DNA of 64,000 bases. Origin: Oscillospiraceae bacterium (GTDB taxonomy: Bacteria; Bacillota; Clostridia; Oscillospirales; Ruminococcaceae). The stretch covers positions 172,802 to 236,801 of the forward strand of contig SVOZ01000001.1 in assembly GCA_015066115.1 (NCBI GenBank), in the 5' to 3' direction. Of this stretch, positions 33,711-43,393 are shown one piece after another. Each line of letters begins with the position of its first letter. The stretch's first letter is position 1. The notes below the pieces were generated by a model. That model saw only the letters and a list, made by a program, of their open reading frames with translations. It was not told where the DNA came from and made no database searches. Made by a program: the position numbers and the translations under genes.

Positions 33711-34658
33711 GTGTCGGTTTTCATTGGCATAGACACAAGCAACTACACCTCGTCGGTCGCGGCGTACGATAGCAAAAGCGAAAAAATGATTTCTGAGAAA
33801 TTGCTTTTGCCGGTTAAAGAAAATGAGCGCGGACTCAGACAAAGTGATGCCGTGTTTCTTCATGTGCGTCAGCTTGGGCAGCTTGTTGAAAAGGTTATCT
33901 CACAGTTAGATGATGTGCCGGCGGCAATAGGAGTTTCTGTTTCTCCCTGTGACAATGAAGGGTCTTATATGCCGTGCTTTCTTGTTGGAAAAATGCTGGG
34001 ACAGGCTTTGTCAGCGGCTTACGGTGTTAAAATGTATAGCTTTTCTCATCAAAGAGGTCACATTGCAGCTGCGCTTTTTTCTGCCGACTGCACTTATCTT
34101 TTTGATAAGCCGTTTCTTGCATTACATATTTCGGGCGGAACAACCGATTTGCTTAAGGTGCAGCCCGATATTAACAAAATATTATCTGTTAGCTGTATTG
34201 GCAAAAGTCTTGATTTAAAGGCCGGACAGGTTATTGACAGAATTGGCGTTATGCTGGGACTTAGGTTTCCTTGCGGCCCAGAGCTTGAAAAGCTCTCACA
34301 CAAATCAGACAAACGCTTTAAAATTATCCCGAGTGTTAAGGGAATGGATTGCGCACTATCCGGCATTGAAAATAAAGCAAAGAAAATGATTGATAACGGG
34401 GAGAGCAAAGAGGATATTGCAAAATTCTGTCTTGATTATATACAAGTGACAATTGACAAAATGTGTGATGCCGCACATAAACAGCATCCCGACCTGCCAT
34501 TTGTTTTCGCGGGCGGGGTAATGTCCAATCAAAAAATAAAAACCTTCTTAGCAAATAAATATAACGGAAACTTTGCTGAACCGAAATATAGCAGTGACAA
34601 TGCCGCAGGGATTGCATTATTATGCAAAATTGCACACCAAATAAATTTATCCGAATAA
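33711..34658 (+). CDS. TsaD/Gcp paralogue (O-sialoglycoprotein endopeptidase-like)
   Basis: 315 residues of the ASKHA fold. It has FIGIDTSNYTSSVA, the metal-binding H-x3-H in SHQRGHIAAA, LHISGGTTDLL and FAGGVMSN. The sequence is more divergent and shorter than standard TsaD (about 335-345 residues), so I regard it as the clostridial paralogue rather than the tRNA t6A enzyme itself. GTG start 2 bp after nusB. Substrate unknown. Confidence 0.75.
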   Translation: MSVFIGIDTSNYTSSVAAYDSKSEKMISEKLLLPVKENERGLRQSDAVFLHVRQLGQLVEKVISQLDDVPAAIGVSVSPCDNEGSYMPCFLVGKMLGQALSAAYGVKMYSFSHQRGHIAAALFSADCTYLFDKPFLALHISGGTTDLLKVQPDINKILSVSCIGKSLDLKAGQVIDRIGVMLGLRFPCGPELEKLSHKSDKRFKIIPSVKGMDCALSGIENKAKKMIDNGESKEDIAKFCLDYIQVTIDKMCDAAHKQHPDLPFVFAGGVMSNQKIKTFLANKYNGNFAEPKYSSDNAAGIALLCKIAHQINLSE

Positions 34659-34679
34659 GCTGAAGAGAGGGGAAAAGGC

Positions 34680-35966
34680 GTGGAACAGGTCATTACAGTT
34701 TCGCAAGTTAATAAGTATCTGAAGCTAAAAATGGATCACGATGTCCGTCTTTCCGATATCTATATCAGCGGCGAAATTTCTAATTTTACCAACCATAGTA
34801 AAAGCGGACACTTTTATTTTTCACTCAAAGATGAGAGTTCTGCCATAAAAGCGGTTATGTTCCGTCAGCATTCCTGCAATGTTAAATTCACACCCAAGGA
34901 TGGCCAAAAGGTCATAGTAAGAGGGCAGGTTTCTGTTTTTGAACGCGATGGAATATATCAGGTTTATGTAACTGAAATTGTGCCTGATGGAGCGGGAACT
35001 CTCGCCCTTGCATTTGAAGAACTTAAAGAAAAATTAAAAAATGAAGGGCTTTTTGATGAAAAGCATAAAAAAGCCCTGCCTTTGTATCCGGAAAAAATAG
35101 GAATTGTAACATCGCCGACAGGCGCAGCAGTTCAGGATATGCTTAATGTTTTTAAAAGAAGATACCCGCTATGCGAGCTTGTAATATATCCTGCGCTTGT
35201 GCAGGGGGATAATGCCGCAAAAACTATAACCGACGGAATTAAATATTTTTACTTAAAGAACATGGTGGATGTTATAATAATTGCCAGAGGCGGCGGCTCT
35301 GCCGAGGACCTTTGGTGCTTTAATGATGAGGCACTTGCAAGAGAAATATATGCATCGCACATTCCTGTTGTTTCAGCAGTAGGCCATGAAACAGATTTTA
35401 CTATTGCGGATTTTGTATCAGACCTTAGAGCGCCAACTCCCTCTGCAGCGGCTGAACTATGTACACCAGATATAAACAGTTTGAGATATAATCTTTCGGA
35501 ATTTTCTGATAGGTCCGAGGCACTTATTAAAAGCAGGCTTGAAATGTTTTCAAAGCAACTTGATTTTTATGAAAACAGGCCTTGTTTGAAAAATGCAGAA
35601 TATTATCTTAAGTCTATGAAAGACAAATTATTAAGCTTAATGAGCAGGCCCTGTATAAGCAGGACAGACAAATTTTTTGATAATCATAAGACAAAACTGA
35701 TTCAATTAAATGATAAATTAAACTCCGCGACAGAAAAGATATATTTTGAAAACAAAGCAAAGCTTTTGTCGTCTGCCGCTAAGCTTGATGCCTTAAGTCC
35801 TTTAAAGGTGCTTACAAGAGGATACAGCTTTGTTACAAAACAGGATAAATTAGTTTCTTGTAAAAGTCTTTCTCCCGATGATGAGGTTTCTGTAAGATTT
35901 TATGATGGAACTGCGCAGGCAAAGATTTTAACAAAGACCGAAAGAGGTAATGACAATGTCAAATAA
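34680..35966 (+). CDS. xseA: Exodeoxyribonuclease VII large subunit
   Basis: 428 residues: N-terminal OB fold (VSQVNKYLKLKMD, then SGHFYFSLKDESSAI), catalytic region with ARGGGSAEDLW and VGHETDFTIADFVSDLRAPTPSAAAE (in part), then a long coiled coil. Forms ExoVII with XseB and degrades ssDNA. Overlaps xseB by 17 bp. Confidence 0.96.
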   Translation: MEQVITVSQVNKYLKLKMDHDVRLSDIYISGEISNFTNHSKSGHFYFSLKDESSAIKAVMFRQHSCNVKFTPKDGQKVIVRGQVSVFERDGIYQVYVTEIVPDGAGTLALAFEELKEKLKNEGLFDEKHKKALPLYPEKIGIVTSPTGAAVQDMLNVFKRRYPLCELVIYPALVQGDNAAKTITDGIKYFYLKNMVDVIIIARGGGSAEDLWCFNDEALAREIYASHIPVVSAVGHETDFTIADFVSDLRAPTPSAAAELCTPDINSLRYNLSEFSDRSEALIKSRLEMFSKQLDFYENRPCLKNAEYYLKSMKDKLLSLMSRPCISRTDKFFDNHKTKLIQLNDKLNSATEKIYFENKAKLLSSAAKLDALSPLKVLTRGYSFVTKQDKLVSCKSLSPDDEVSVRFYDGTAQAKILTKTERGNDNVK

Positions 35967-36171
35967 AACAGTTAGCTTTGAAGATGCGATGAAACGCATC
36001 GAACAGATCGTTTCTGTTTTAGAAAATGGTAACTCAACTCTCGATGAGTCTCTTGCTCTTTTTGAAGAGGCAACTAAGCTGTGTGCTTATTGTAACAAAC
36101 GCCTCGAAACTGCAGAGCAAAAGGTTAAAAAGTTAGTTTTGCAAAATGGTGAGGAAATTGATAATGACTGA
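35950..36171 (+). CDS. xseB: Exodeoxyribonuclease VII small subunit
   Basis: 73 residues, two helices with the family pattern SFEDAMKRIEQIVSVLENG, LDESLALFEEA and CNKRLETAE. It binds the coiled coil of XseA. Translationally coupled to xseA and overlapping ispA by 8 bp. Confidence 0.95.
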   Translation: MTMSNKTVSFEDAMKRIEQIVSVLENGNSTLDESLALFEEATKLCAYCNKRLETAEQKVKKLVLQNGEEIDND

Positions 36172-37048
36172 TTTTGACAGCAAGATAAAAAGTTATTGTG
36201 AGCTTATAGATGCAGAGCTTGAAAAAATTCTTTCGCGCTCAAACTGTCTTCAGCAGGTGGTCTTTGACGCAATGAGATACAGCGTCGGAGCGGGCGGTAA
36301 AAGAATAAGACCAATTTTATTGCTTGAATTTTGTAGGGTGTGCGGCGGAAATATAAAGGATGCGCTGCCTTTTGCTTGCGCAATCGAAATGATCCACACA
36401 TATTCACTTATTCACGATGATCTTCCGTGTATGGATAATGATGATATGCGCCGCGGTAAGCCTTCCTGCCACAAAGCATTTGGAGAGGCAAACGCGCTTC
36501 TTGCAGGAGATGCACTTTTAAATCTCGCCTTTGAAACTATGCTTTGCTCATCGAGCAATGTTGACGCTGACTTAAAGCTCAAAGCGGCACAGACAATTGC
36601 GAATTATTCGGGTGTTGACGGAATGATTGGCGGTCAGGTTATAGACCTGCAAAACGAAGGAAAGGATATATCCGAAGAGATTTTATTAAGATTATATAGA
36701 GATAAAACTGCGGCCCTGCTTCGCGCCTCTGCCTCTGCAGGAGCGATCCTTGCAGGAGCAGATGAGGCAAAGATTGCCGCCGCCGATGCTTATGCAGAAA
36801 AGATAGGCATAGCATTTCAGATCATTGATGATATTCTTGATTGTGTCGGTGATCAGAGTTTGCTTGGAAAACCAATTGGAAGCGATGAGAAAAATAATAA
36901 GAAAACCTATGTTTCTTTTCATGGTGTTGAAAAGGCAAAAAAGGACGCAATAAAGCTTACACAAGAGGCAATTTGTGCTCTTGAAGCATTTGAAGACAAA
37001 ACATTTTTAACCCAGTTATCCGATTTTCTCTGTACAAGAAAAATGTAA
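36164..37048 (+). CDS. ispA: Polyprenyl (farnesyl/geranylgeranyl) diphosphate synthase
   Basis: 294 residues, all-helical isoprenoid synthase. The first Asp-rich motif is in HDDLPCMDNDDMRRG, the second in QIIDDILD; GGKRIRP is also present. It condenses isopentenyl with allylic diphosphates for quinone and lipid carrier precursors. ATG at 36164 overlaps the xseB stop with GAGG upstream. Followed directly by dxs, which supplies its pathway. Confidence 0.94.
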   Translation: MTDFDSKIKSYCELIDAELEKILSRSNCLQQVVFDAMRYSVGAGGKRIRPILLLEFCRVCGGNIKDALPFACAIEMIHTYSLIHDDLPCMDNDDMRRGKPSCHKAFGEANALLAGDALLNLAFETMLCSSSNVDADLKLKAAQTIANYSGVDGMIGGQVIDLQNEGKDISEEILLRLYRDKTAALLRASASAGAILAGADEAKIAAADAYAEKIGIAFQIIDDILDCVGDQSLLGKPIGSDEKNNKKTYVSFHGVEKAKKDAIKLTQEAICALEAFEDKTFLTQLSDFLCTRKM

Positions 37049-37062
37049 AAAAAGGATAGATT

Positions 37063-38928
37063 ATGGATAAAAAAATTCTTGGAAAAATCAATTCTCCTCA
37101 AGATGTTAAAAAGCTTGATGCTGCCGAGCTTAAGCCTTTATGCGATGAAATAAGGGAAACGCTTATTGAAACCCTTTCAAAAAGCGGGGGACACCTTTCA
37201 TCAAACTTAGGTACAGTTGAGCTTTCGGTTGCCTTGCACCGCGTTTTTGACAGCCCCAAGGATCAGATCGTATGGGATGTGGGCCACCAGTCTTATACCC
37301 ATAAAATTCTGACAGGAAGAAAGGACAAGCTGTCAACTATACGCACTAAAGGCGGTATTTCGGGATTTCCTAATCCAAAGGAAAGTGAGCACGATGCCTT
37401 TATTGCAGGACATAGCAGCACATCGCTTGCCGCTTCTTACGGTCTTGCAAGAGCAAAGACTATTTCTGGTCAAGACGGTCACGTCGTTGCGGTTATAGGT
37501 GATGGCGCCGCAAGCGGCGGCATGTTTTATGAAGGCATTAATAATATAGGAAGATCTCACGATCGTCTTGTTGTTGTTTTAAATGATAATAAGATTTCGA
37601 TTTCTAAAAATATAGGCGGTCTTGCAAAATATCTGTCTGAAATTCGTGTAAGACCGAGATATTTTAAAATTAAAGACAGAATAGAGCGATTTGTTACTAA
37701 TATTCCTTTCTTTGGAAGATGGCTTAGAAGAAAAATTGTCAGCTCAAAATCTATGATAAAACACGCAATTTATCACATGACCTGGTTTGAGGAGTTTGGT
37801 TTTGTTTATCTTGGACCGGTGGATGGTCATGACGTTACCTCGCTTTGTGAGGTGCTTCAGCGAGCTAAATCTCTAAATAAGCCTGTTTTTGTTCATGTTG
37901 AAACGGTTAAAGGAAAGGGATATAAATATGCCGAGGATAACCCCGGAGCATATCACGGAGTGACGCCGTTTGACAGAGAGCAAGGAAATAGCGTTAACAA
38001 AACATCTGATGGCTTTTCTGAGGCTTTCGGAAAGATTTTAACGGAGCTTGGAAAAAAAGACGATAGGATATGCGCTATTTCCCCGGCAATGAAATATGCA
38101 TCGGGTCTTGATCTGTTCGCAAAAGAGCATCCTCGCAGATTTTTGGATGTTGGCATTGCTGAGCCGCTTGCAGTAACCTGTGCGGCTGGAATGGCAAAGA
38201 ATGCGCTTGTGCCGGTTGTTGCAATTTATTCAAGCTTTCTTCAGCGTGCTTACGATCAGGTTTTGCACGATGCGGCTATTGATAATCTTCATATCATTCT
38301 TGCAATTGACAGAGCTGGAATAGTGGGAAATGACGGCGAAACACATCAGGGAATATTTGACGTTGCCTTTCTTTCAACTATTCCAAATGTAAAAATCTAT
38401 TCGCCCTCTGATATTAATGAACTTGAAATGTGTATAAACAAAGCAATTTATAAAGAAGACGGAGTTGTTGCTGTTAGATATCCTAAGGGTAAACCTGCAG
38501 AAATACCTGAAAAATTTGCTTTAAACAGCTGTGAAAAAACACTTTATTCTTCGGGCTTGGGCGATAATAAAAACTGTATAATTGTCACTTACGGCAGGGA
38601 ATATTGGGCCTGCACAAAAGCAGTTGAAATGCTTGAATCAGAGAATACTCAAGCAGATATTTTAAAACTTGTAAAACTTGAATGCACGCCTGAAATAATT
38701 GAAATTTTAATGCAATATAAAAATGTTGTTTTTGTCGAAGAGTGTGTGCAAAGAGGCTCGATCTCAGAGCTTTTCGGATATGAGCTTGCAAAGAGCGGAT
38801 ATAAAGGGAAATATGTTTCGCGCACCTTAGGTAATTCATTTATTCCCCATCAAAGCATTGATGAAGCTTTAACAGAGTGTATGCTTGATAGTAAAAATGT
38901 TTATAAATTAATAAAGGAAATAATTTAA
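37063..38928 (+). CDS. dxs: 1-deoxy-D-xylulose-5-phosphate synthase
   Basis: 621 residues, full length. TPP motif GDGAASGGMFYEGINN, the catalytic HQSYTHKILTGR region, and the DRAGIVGNDGETHQG segment of the pyrimidine domain identify DXS. It joins pyruvate and glyceraldehyde-3-phosphate as the first step of the MEP pathway. Immediately followed by tlyA with no gap. Confidence 0.97.
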   Translation: MDKKILGKINSPQDVKKLDAAELKPLCDEIRETLIETLSKSGGHLSSNLGTVELSVALHRVFDSPKDQIVWDVGHQSYTHKILTGRKDKLSTIRTKGGISGFPNPKESEHDAFIAGHSSTSLAASYGLARAKTISGQDGHVVAVIGDGAASGGMFYEGINNIGRSHDRLVVVLNDNKISISKNIGGLAKYLSEIRVRPRYFKIKDRIERFVTNIPFFGRWLRRKIVSSKSMIKHAIYHMTWFEEFGFVYLGPVDGHDVTSLCEVLQRAKSLNKPVFVHVETVKGKGYKYAEDNPGAYHGVTPFDREQGNSVNKTSDGFSEAFGKILTELGKKDDRICAISPAMKYASGLDLFAKEHPRRFLDVGIAEPLAVTCAAGMAKNALVPVVAIYSSFLQRAYDQVLHDAAIDNLHIILAIDRAGIVGNDGETHQGIFDVAFLSTIPNVKIYSPSDINELEMCINKAIYKEDGVVAVRYPKGKPAEIPEKFALNSCEKTLYSSGLGDNKNCIIVTYGREYWACTKAVEMLESENTQADILKLVKLECTPEIIEILMQYKNVVFVEECVQRGSISELFGYELAKSGYKGKYVSRTLGNSFIPHQSIDEALTECMLDSKNVYKLIKEII

Positions 38929-39735
38929 ATGCAGAAAAAGAGACTTGATATTATTCTTTTTGAAAAAGGATATGCTCAATCAAGAGAAAAGGCAAAATCC
39001 TTGATTATGTCGGGAATTGTTTTTGTAGACGGTGAGAGGGTCGATAAAGCCGGTGCAACTGTTGATGAGCAGGCAGAGATCGAGGTTCGCGGAAGTACAA
39101 TCAACTATGTAAGTCGCGGCGGTCTTAAGCTTGAAAAGGCCATGCGGCTATTTCCTATAAATCTTGAAAATAAGGTTTGTATGGATATTGGAGCCTCAAC
39201 AGGAGGCTTTACTGATTGTATGCTCCAAAACGGTGCATCAAAGGTATTCGCAGTAGATGTTGGGTATGGACAGCTTGCCTGGAAACTGCGCTGCGATGAG
39301 AGGGTCGTAAATTTAGAAAGAACTAATGTAAGGTATCTTACAGCCGAACAGATAGGTCAACCGATCGATTTTATAAGTGTTGATGTTTCTTTTATCTCTC
39401 TTAAGCTTGTTTTGCCTGTTGCAAAAACATATTTAAAACAAGACGGCGAGATTGTGTGCCTTATAAAGCCTCAATTTGAGGCAGGCAGAGAGAATGTAGG
39501 GAAAAAAGGCGTTGTAAGAGATAAGCAAGTGCATATTGATGTTGTGAAAGGCATCATAGATTTTGCTTTACAAAACAAATTTGATGTAAAGGGATTGTCC
39601 TTTTCACCCGTTAAAGGGCCTGAGGGCAACATCGAATACCTGATTTATCTTAAAAACGGCAGTGGAATTTGCGAGATTGCTGAGGATTTCGCAAGTGAAA
39701 CGGTTTTCGCATCTCATTTAGAACTTGATAAATAG
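38929..39735 (+). CDS. tlyA: TlyA-family rRNA methyltransferase
   Basis: 268 residues: an N-terminal S4 domain (KKRLDIILFEKGYAQSREKAK) and an FtsJ-like SAM domain with CMDIGASTGGFTDCML. TlyA homologues methylate ribose 2'-OH in rRNA (16S/23S) and sit in this same dxs-nadK-argR context in Firmicutes (YqxC). Its start codon follows the dxs stop directly. Confidence 0.94.
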   Translation: MQKKRLDIILFEKGYAQSREKAKSLIMSGIVFVDGERVDKAGATVDEQAEIEVRGSTINYVSRGGLKLEKAMRLFPINLENKVCMDIGASTGGFTDCMLQNGASKVFAVDVGYGQLAWKLRCDERVVNLERTNVRYLTAEQIGQPIDFISVDVSFISLKLVLPVAKTYLKQDGEIVCLIKPQFEAGRENVGKKGVVRDKQVHIDVVKGIIDFALQNKFDVKGLSFSPVKGPEGNIEYLIYLKNGSGICEIAEDFASETVFASHLELDK

Positions 39736-39747
39736 CGAGGTGATTTC

Positions 39748-40599
39748 TTGAAAGTATTGTTGCTTCCTAATTTTCAAAAAGAAGAATGCGGCAGTATAAC
39801 ATGCAAGGTAATCGAAGAGCTTGCAAAAGATAATGTCGAAATATTGGCGCTTTCTGAGGTAAGAGCGTTTTTTGATGATAGCAGAGTCAGATTTGTTTCT
39901 TCCGAAAGGCTTGAAAAAGATATTTCATTTGCTGTTGCAATCGGTGGAGACGGAACAATAATAAAATCCGCAAATCTTCTGCTTGAATATGATATTCCGC
40001 TGATTGGTGTAAACCTTGGAACCCTTGGATTTCTTGCGACCATTGAAAAAGATGAGATAGATCTTTTACATAAGATCACATCGGGAGAATATAAGCTTGA
40101 AGAAAGATTAACCCTTCAGGTAAGCATAGGGCATAAAGATAGAGTAAAGAAATTTACTGCCGTAAACGATATTATAATTTGTAAAAATGCCTTTTCAGGA
40201 ATACTTGATATTGATATATGTTGCGCCGATATTAAAACAGCAAATTACAGAGCCGACGGTATTATTATTTCAACGGCATCGGGTTCAACAGCTTATGCTA
40301 TGTCGGCAGGCGGACCGATAATGCATCCATCTGTAAAGGCGATAACCATTACACCGATTTGTGCTCATTCGTTGCTTTCAAGACCAATTATTTTGCCTGA
40401 GTTCGAAAATATTTCGGTCAAGACCAATGCAAATTTGAATAAAAAACAAGCCTTTGTTGTAGCAGATGGGATAAATTCCGAGCAGATAACTCAACATGAC
40501 GAAATAACTGTTTCGCGATATGAGAAAAATATTAAGTTTATATGTGTTGAAGGAAAAAGTTACTATTCTGCAATAAATAAAAAGCTTATGGAAAGGTAG
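39748..40599 (+). CDS. nadK: NAD kinase
   Basis: 283 residues. It has the GGDGTII motif near 70, the NLGTLGFLA segment, and the TASGSTAYAMSAGGPI-like nucleotide site. It phosphorylates NAD to NADP. TTG start at 39748 with GCGAGGTGA 7 bp upstream. Confidence 0.95.
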   Translation: MKVLLLPNFQKEECGSITCKVIEELAKDNVEILALSEVRAFFDDSRVRFVSSERLEKDISFAVAIGGDGTIIKSANLLLEYDIPLIGVNLGTLGFLATIEKDEIDLLHKITSGEYKLEERLTLQVSIGHKDRVKKFTAVNDIIICKNAFSGILDIDICCADIKTANYRADGIIISTASGSTAYAMSAGGPIMHPSVKAITITPICAHSLLSRPIILPEFENISVKTNANLNKKQAFVVADGINSEQITQHDEITVSRYEKNIKFICVEGKSYYSAINKKLMER

Positions 40600-40608
40600 C
40601 GGAAACAA

Positions 40609-41064
40609 ATGAAACAGAAAAGACAAGAGAAGATCCTTGAGATTATTTCAAAAAACGATGTTGACACCCAGGGTAGGCTTATGGAACTTTTGAAAGAAGG
40701 TGGGTTTACCGCAACTCAGGCCACCCTTTCAAGAGATATTCGTGAACTAAGGCTTATCAAGGTTATGACAGATACGGGAATTTATAAATATGATGTGCCT
40801 ACACAGGACAAGGTAAGTGAGTTAAGCACAAAGTTTCGCGCTATTTTTTCAGAAGCAGTTGTCAGCATTGATTATGCGTATCATATTGTTGTTTTAAAGT
40901 GCCATACCGGTATGGCAAATGCGGCTTGTGCGGCTTTAGATAATATGAAGATCCGCGATGTTGTTGGCTCACTTGCGGGCGATGACACAGTGTTTATTCT
41001 GCTCAGAAGCGAGCAGCAGGCGTTAAAACTTGTTAGCGAGATCCGTCAAATTATAAAGGGATAA
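40609..41064 (+). CDS. argR: Arginine repressor ArgR/AhrC
   Basis: 151 residues: winged-helix N-terminal domain (KRQEKILEIISKNDVDTQ, then ATQATLSRDIRELRL) and a C-terminal hexamerisation/arginine-binding domain with GDDTVFILLRSEQQA. It regulates arginine synthesis and breakdown. Located before recN as in Bacillus. Confidence 0.96.
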   Translation: MKQKRQEKILEIISKNDVDTQGRLMELLKEGGFTATQATLSRDIRELRLIKVMTDTGIYKYDVPTQDKVSELSTKFRAIFSEAVVSIDYAYHIVVLKCHTGMANAACAALDNMKIRDVVGSLAGDDTVFILLRSEQQALKLVSEIRQIIKG

Positions 41065-41082
41065 GAAAAGGAGACGTCAGCA

Positions 41083-42744
41083 ATGCTGATTCAGCTTCAG
41101 ATTGAAAATGTTGCGGTAATTGAAAGGCTTACAATTGATTTTACTGCAGGCTTTAATGTTTTAACGGGCGAAACCGGTGCCGGTAAATCAATTATCATAG
41201 ATTCAATTAATGCAGTAACAGGCGAGAAAACATCAAAAGATATTATCAGAAATGGCGCGTCTAAGGCAAAAATTTCTGCGGTTTTCGGCGATTTTGAAAG
41301 AGAGTCGGAAGATGTGCTCAAAGAGCTTGGGTGCGACGTATCTGATGATGGACTTGTACTTATCAGTCGCGAATTATCTGTAGAGGGCAGAAGCGTTTTC
41401 AGACTAAACGGAATGATGGTTCCTGCCGTTATGTTAAAGCAAATAGCGCCCATTCTTCTTAATATTCACGGCCAACACGATAGTCAGCAGCTTTTTTCTC
41501 CTTCAAAGCACATTAATTTTATCGATGGATATGCGTCGCTTAATAGTGAACTGTCAGAGTATAAAAAGGTTTACGATGAAATGTGTAAGGTCAAAAATGA
41601 GCTTGACAGCATCGAAACAAATGATGAGCTTAAAGAAAGAAAAATCGAACTTTTATCCTTTCAGATCGATGAAATATCAGCGGCTGAGCTTGTAAAAGGC
41701 GAGGAGGAAGAGCTTCTCAGCAGCAGAGATATGATCAGAAATTCGGAAAACCTTGCTGAGAATATTTCGGTTGCACATAGTCTTCTTATCGGTGATGATA
41801 ACTCCGAGGGAATTCTTAGTATGGTCAGGGATGCATCTCGTGCAGTTTCGGAGATTGCTGAGTTTGATTCAGATTTCACCTCTTTATCTGAACGCGCAAA
41901 TAATGTGTTGTACGAGCTTGAGGATATTTATTCTGAAATTCGCGGCGCAAACGGTAAGTATGATTTCGACTCAAATCAGCTTGATAACATTGAAGAAAGA
42001 CTTGATTTAATATTCCGTTTAAAACAAAAATACGGCGGAAGTGTTGAGGAAATTTTAGAAAAATTAGAACAGCTTCAAAAAGAACTTGACGATATAACCT
42101 TCAGCGATAAAAGAAAAGAAGAACTACTTTCAAAATATAACAGCTTGTATGCGTCTGCTAATAAACTTGCAGAAAATTTATCTCAAAAACGCAAACAAGC
42201 CTGTGTGTCTTTGTGTAATAATATTGTTGAAGAACTTTGTTTTCTTGATATGCCCAATGTTAAGTTTTCTGTTTCACAAAACAGGGTCGATCTTAAAGCA
42301 GACGGCTGTGACCAGATGGAGTTTCTTATTTCCGCAAACAGAGGAGAAGAGCTTAAACCTATTTCGAAAATTGCATCAGGCGGAGAACTTTCTAGAATTA
42401 TGCTTGCAATCAAGACCGTCTTGACAAAAGGCGATCTGGCAGGAACTTTGATTTTCGATGAAATTGACACAGGCGTAAGCGGAAAAACCGCACGAAAGAT
42501 CGGCGAAAAAATTAAACTCGTCTCAAAAAGTAAGCAGGTTTTGTGTGTAACTCACTTAGCACAGATAGCATCCCTTGCAGATAATCATCTTCTTATAGAA
42601 AAAAATGCTGTCGAAGGAAAAACCTATACAACTGTTAGACCGCTAGATTATAATCAAAGAGTTAACGAGATTGCGAGAATAATGGGCGGAGAGATTATTA
42701 CAGAGGTAACCTTTAAAGCGGCAGAAGAATTAATAAAAAACTGA
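41083..42744 (+). CDS. recN: DNA repair protein RecN
   Basis: 553 residues, SMC-like. Walker A GETGAGKS at 29-36, a long coiled coil (about 150-370), the ABC signature in KIASGGELSRIMLA, and Walker B LIFDEIDTGVSG. It acts in double-strand break repair. In Bacillus spoIVB and spo0A follow recN; here a small Cys protein and secG follow. Confidence 0.97.
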   Translation: MLIQLQIENVAVIERLTIDFTAGFNVLTGETGAGKSIIIDSINAVTGEKTSKDIIRNGASKAKISAVFGDFERESEDVLKELGCDVSDDGLVLISRELSVEGRSVFRLNGMMVPAVMLKQIAPILLNIHGQHDSQQLFSPSKHINFIDGYASLNSELSEYKKVYDEMCKVKNELDSIETNDELKERKIELLSFQIDEISAAELVKGEEEELLSSRDMIRNSENLAENISVAHSLLIGDDNSEGILSMVRDASRAVSEIAEFDSDFTSLSERANNVLYELEDIYSEIRGANGKYDFDSNQLDNIEERLDLIFRLKQKYGGSVEEILEKLEQLQKELDDITFSDKRKEELLSKYNSLYASANKLAENLSQKRKQACVSLCNNIVEELCFLDMPNVKFSVSQNRVDLKADGCDQMEFLISANRGEELKPISKIASGGELSRIMLAIKTVLTKGDLAGTLIFDEIDTGVSGKTARKIGEKIKLVSKSKQVLCVTHLAQIASLADNHLLIEKNAVEGKTYTTVRPLDYNQRVNEIARIMGGEIITEVTFKAAEELIKN

Positions 42745-42761
42745 TAGGAGAGGGAAGTAAA

Positions 42762-42977
42762 ATGAGAATTAAACTTTTTGGCAACAAGGCCGAGCCTGCA
42801 TGTATGTACTGCAAATTCGGCAAAAGAAATGGCGAAGCAGATAAGGTTTTTTGTCAAAAAAAAGGAATTGTAAGCGCAATTTTTTCCTGTAGAAAATATG
42901 AATACGACCCTCTCAAGCGCGTACCTAATAAAGCAGAATTGCAGTCAGACCTGACAAAAGAAGATTTTGATATATAA
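42762..42977 (+). CDS. Small four-cysteine protein of unknown function
   Basis: 71 residues. Four Cys (C14, C17, C31, C43) in a C-x2-C...C...C layout suggest a zinc- or metal-binding fold. An acidic, probably disordered C-terminus ends it. GGAGAGGG site precedes the ATG, 17 bp after recN, so it is probably co-transcribed with recN. I do not recognise the family by name. Confidence 0.7.
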   Translation: MRIKLFGNKAEPACMYCKFGKRNGEADKVFCQKKGIVSAIFSCRKYEYDPLKRVPNKAELQSDLTKEDFDI

Positions 42978-43004
42978 TTTTTTCTAAAAAGTAGCAAAAA
43001 TGTG

Positions 43005-43033
43005 TTGCAAAATTATAATAAATGTGGTATGAT
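43005..43033 (+). promoter_or_regulatory. Promoter for secG
   Basis: TTGCAA (43005-43010), exactly 17 bp, TATGAT (43028-43033), 35 bp before the start codon. Confidence 0.7.
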
Positions 43034-43067
43034 TTTATAGTTAAAAAAGTTTTCGGAGGAAATTGAA

Positions 43068-43316
43068 ATGAACGTTTTTGAAATAATTGCAGGAGTTCTT
43101 CTTATTTTTACAAGTATTGCTATTGTTATCCTTGTTATGATGCAGGATTCTAATGATTCTATGTCTTCTGCAGTTACAGGAGATGTTTCTCAATCATATC
43201 TTGGTGTTAACCGCGGACGTACCAAAGAAGAGAAGCTTAAGAAGATTACCAAAATATGTGTTGCGGTTTTATTTGTTCTTACGGTTGTTGTAGGAATTGT
43301 AAGCAGATTTTTTTAA
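43068..43316 (+). CDS. secG: Preprotein translocase subunit SecG
   Basis: 82 residues with two membrane helices. The central MMQDSNDSMSSAVTGD segment corresponds to the conserved cytoplasmic loop of SecG. It supports SecYE-dependent export. Own promoter and terminator; in many Firmicutes secG precedes rnr-smpB, which are not found here. Confidence 0.9.
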   Translation: MNVFEIIAGVLLIFTSIAIVILVMMQDSNDSMSSAVTGDVSQSYLGVNRGRTKEEKLKKITKICVAVLFVLTVVVGIVSRFF

Positions 43317-43339
43317 TATGTTTTTATAATACTTAAACT

Positions 43340-43375
43340 AAAACCCTGCAATCCCAATAGGTTTGCAGGGTTTTT
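43340..43375 (+). terminator. Terminator after secG
   Basis: A perfect 12-bp stem (43340-43351 with 43363-43374) with an 11-nt loop and T-run. Confidence 0.9.
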
Positions 43376-43393
43376 GTATAACAGGCAAAGGCG

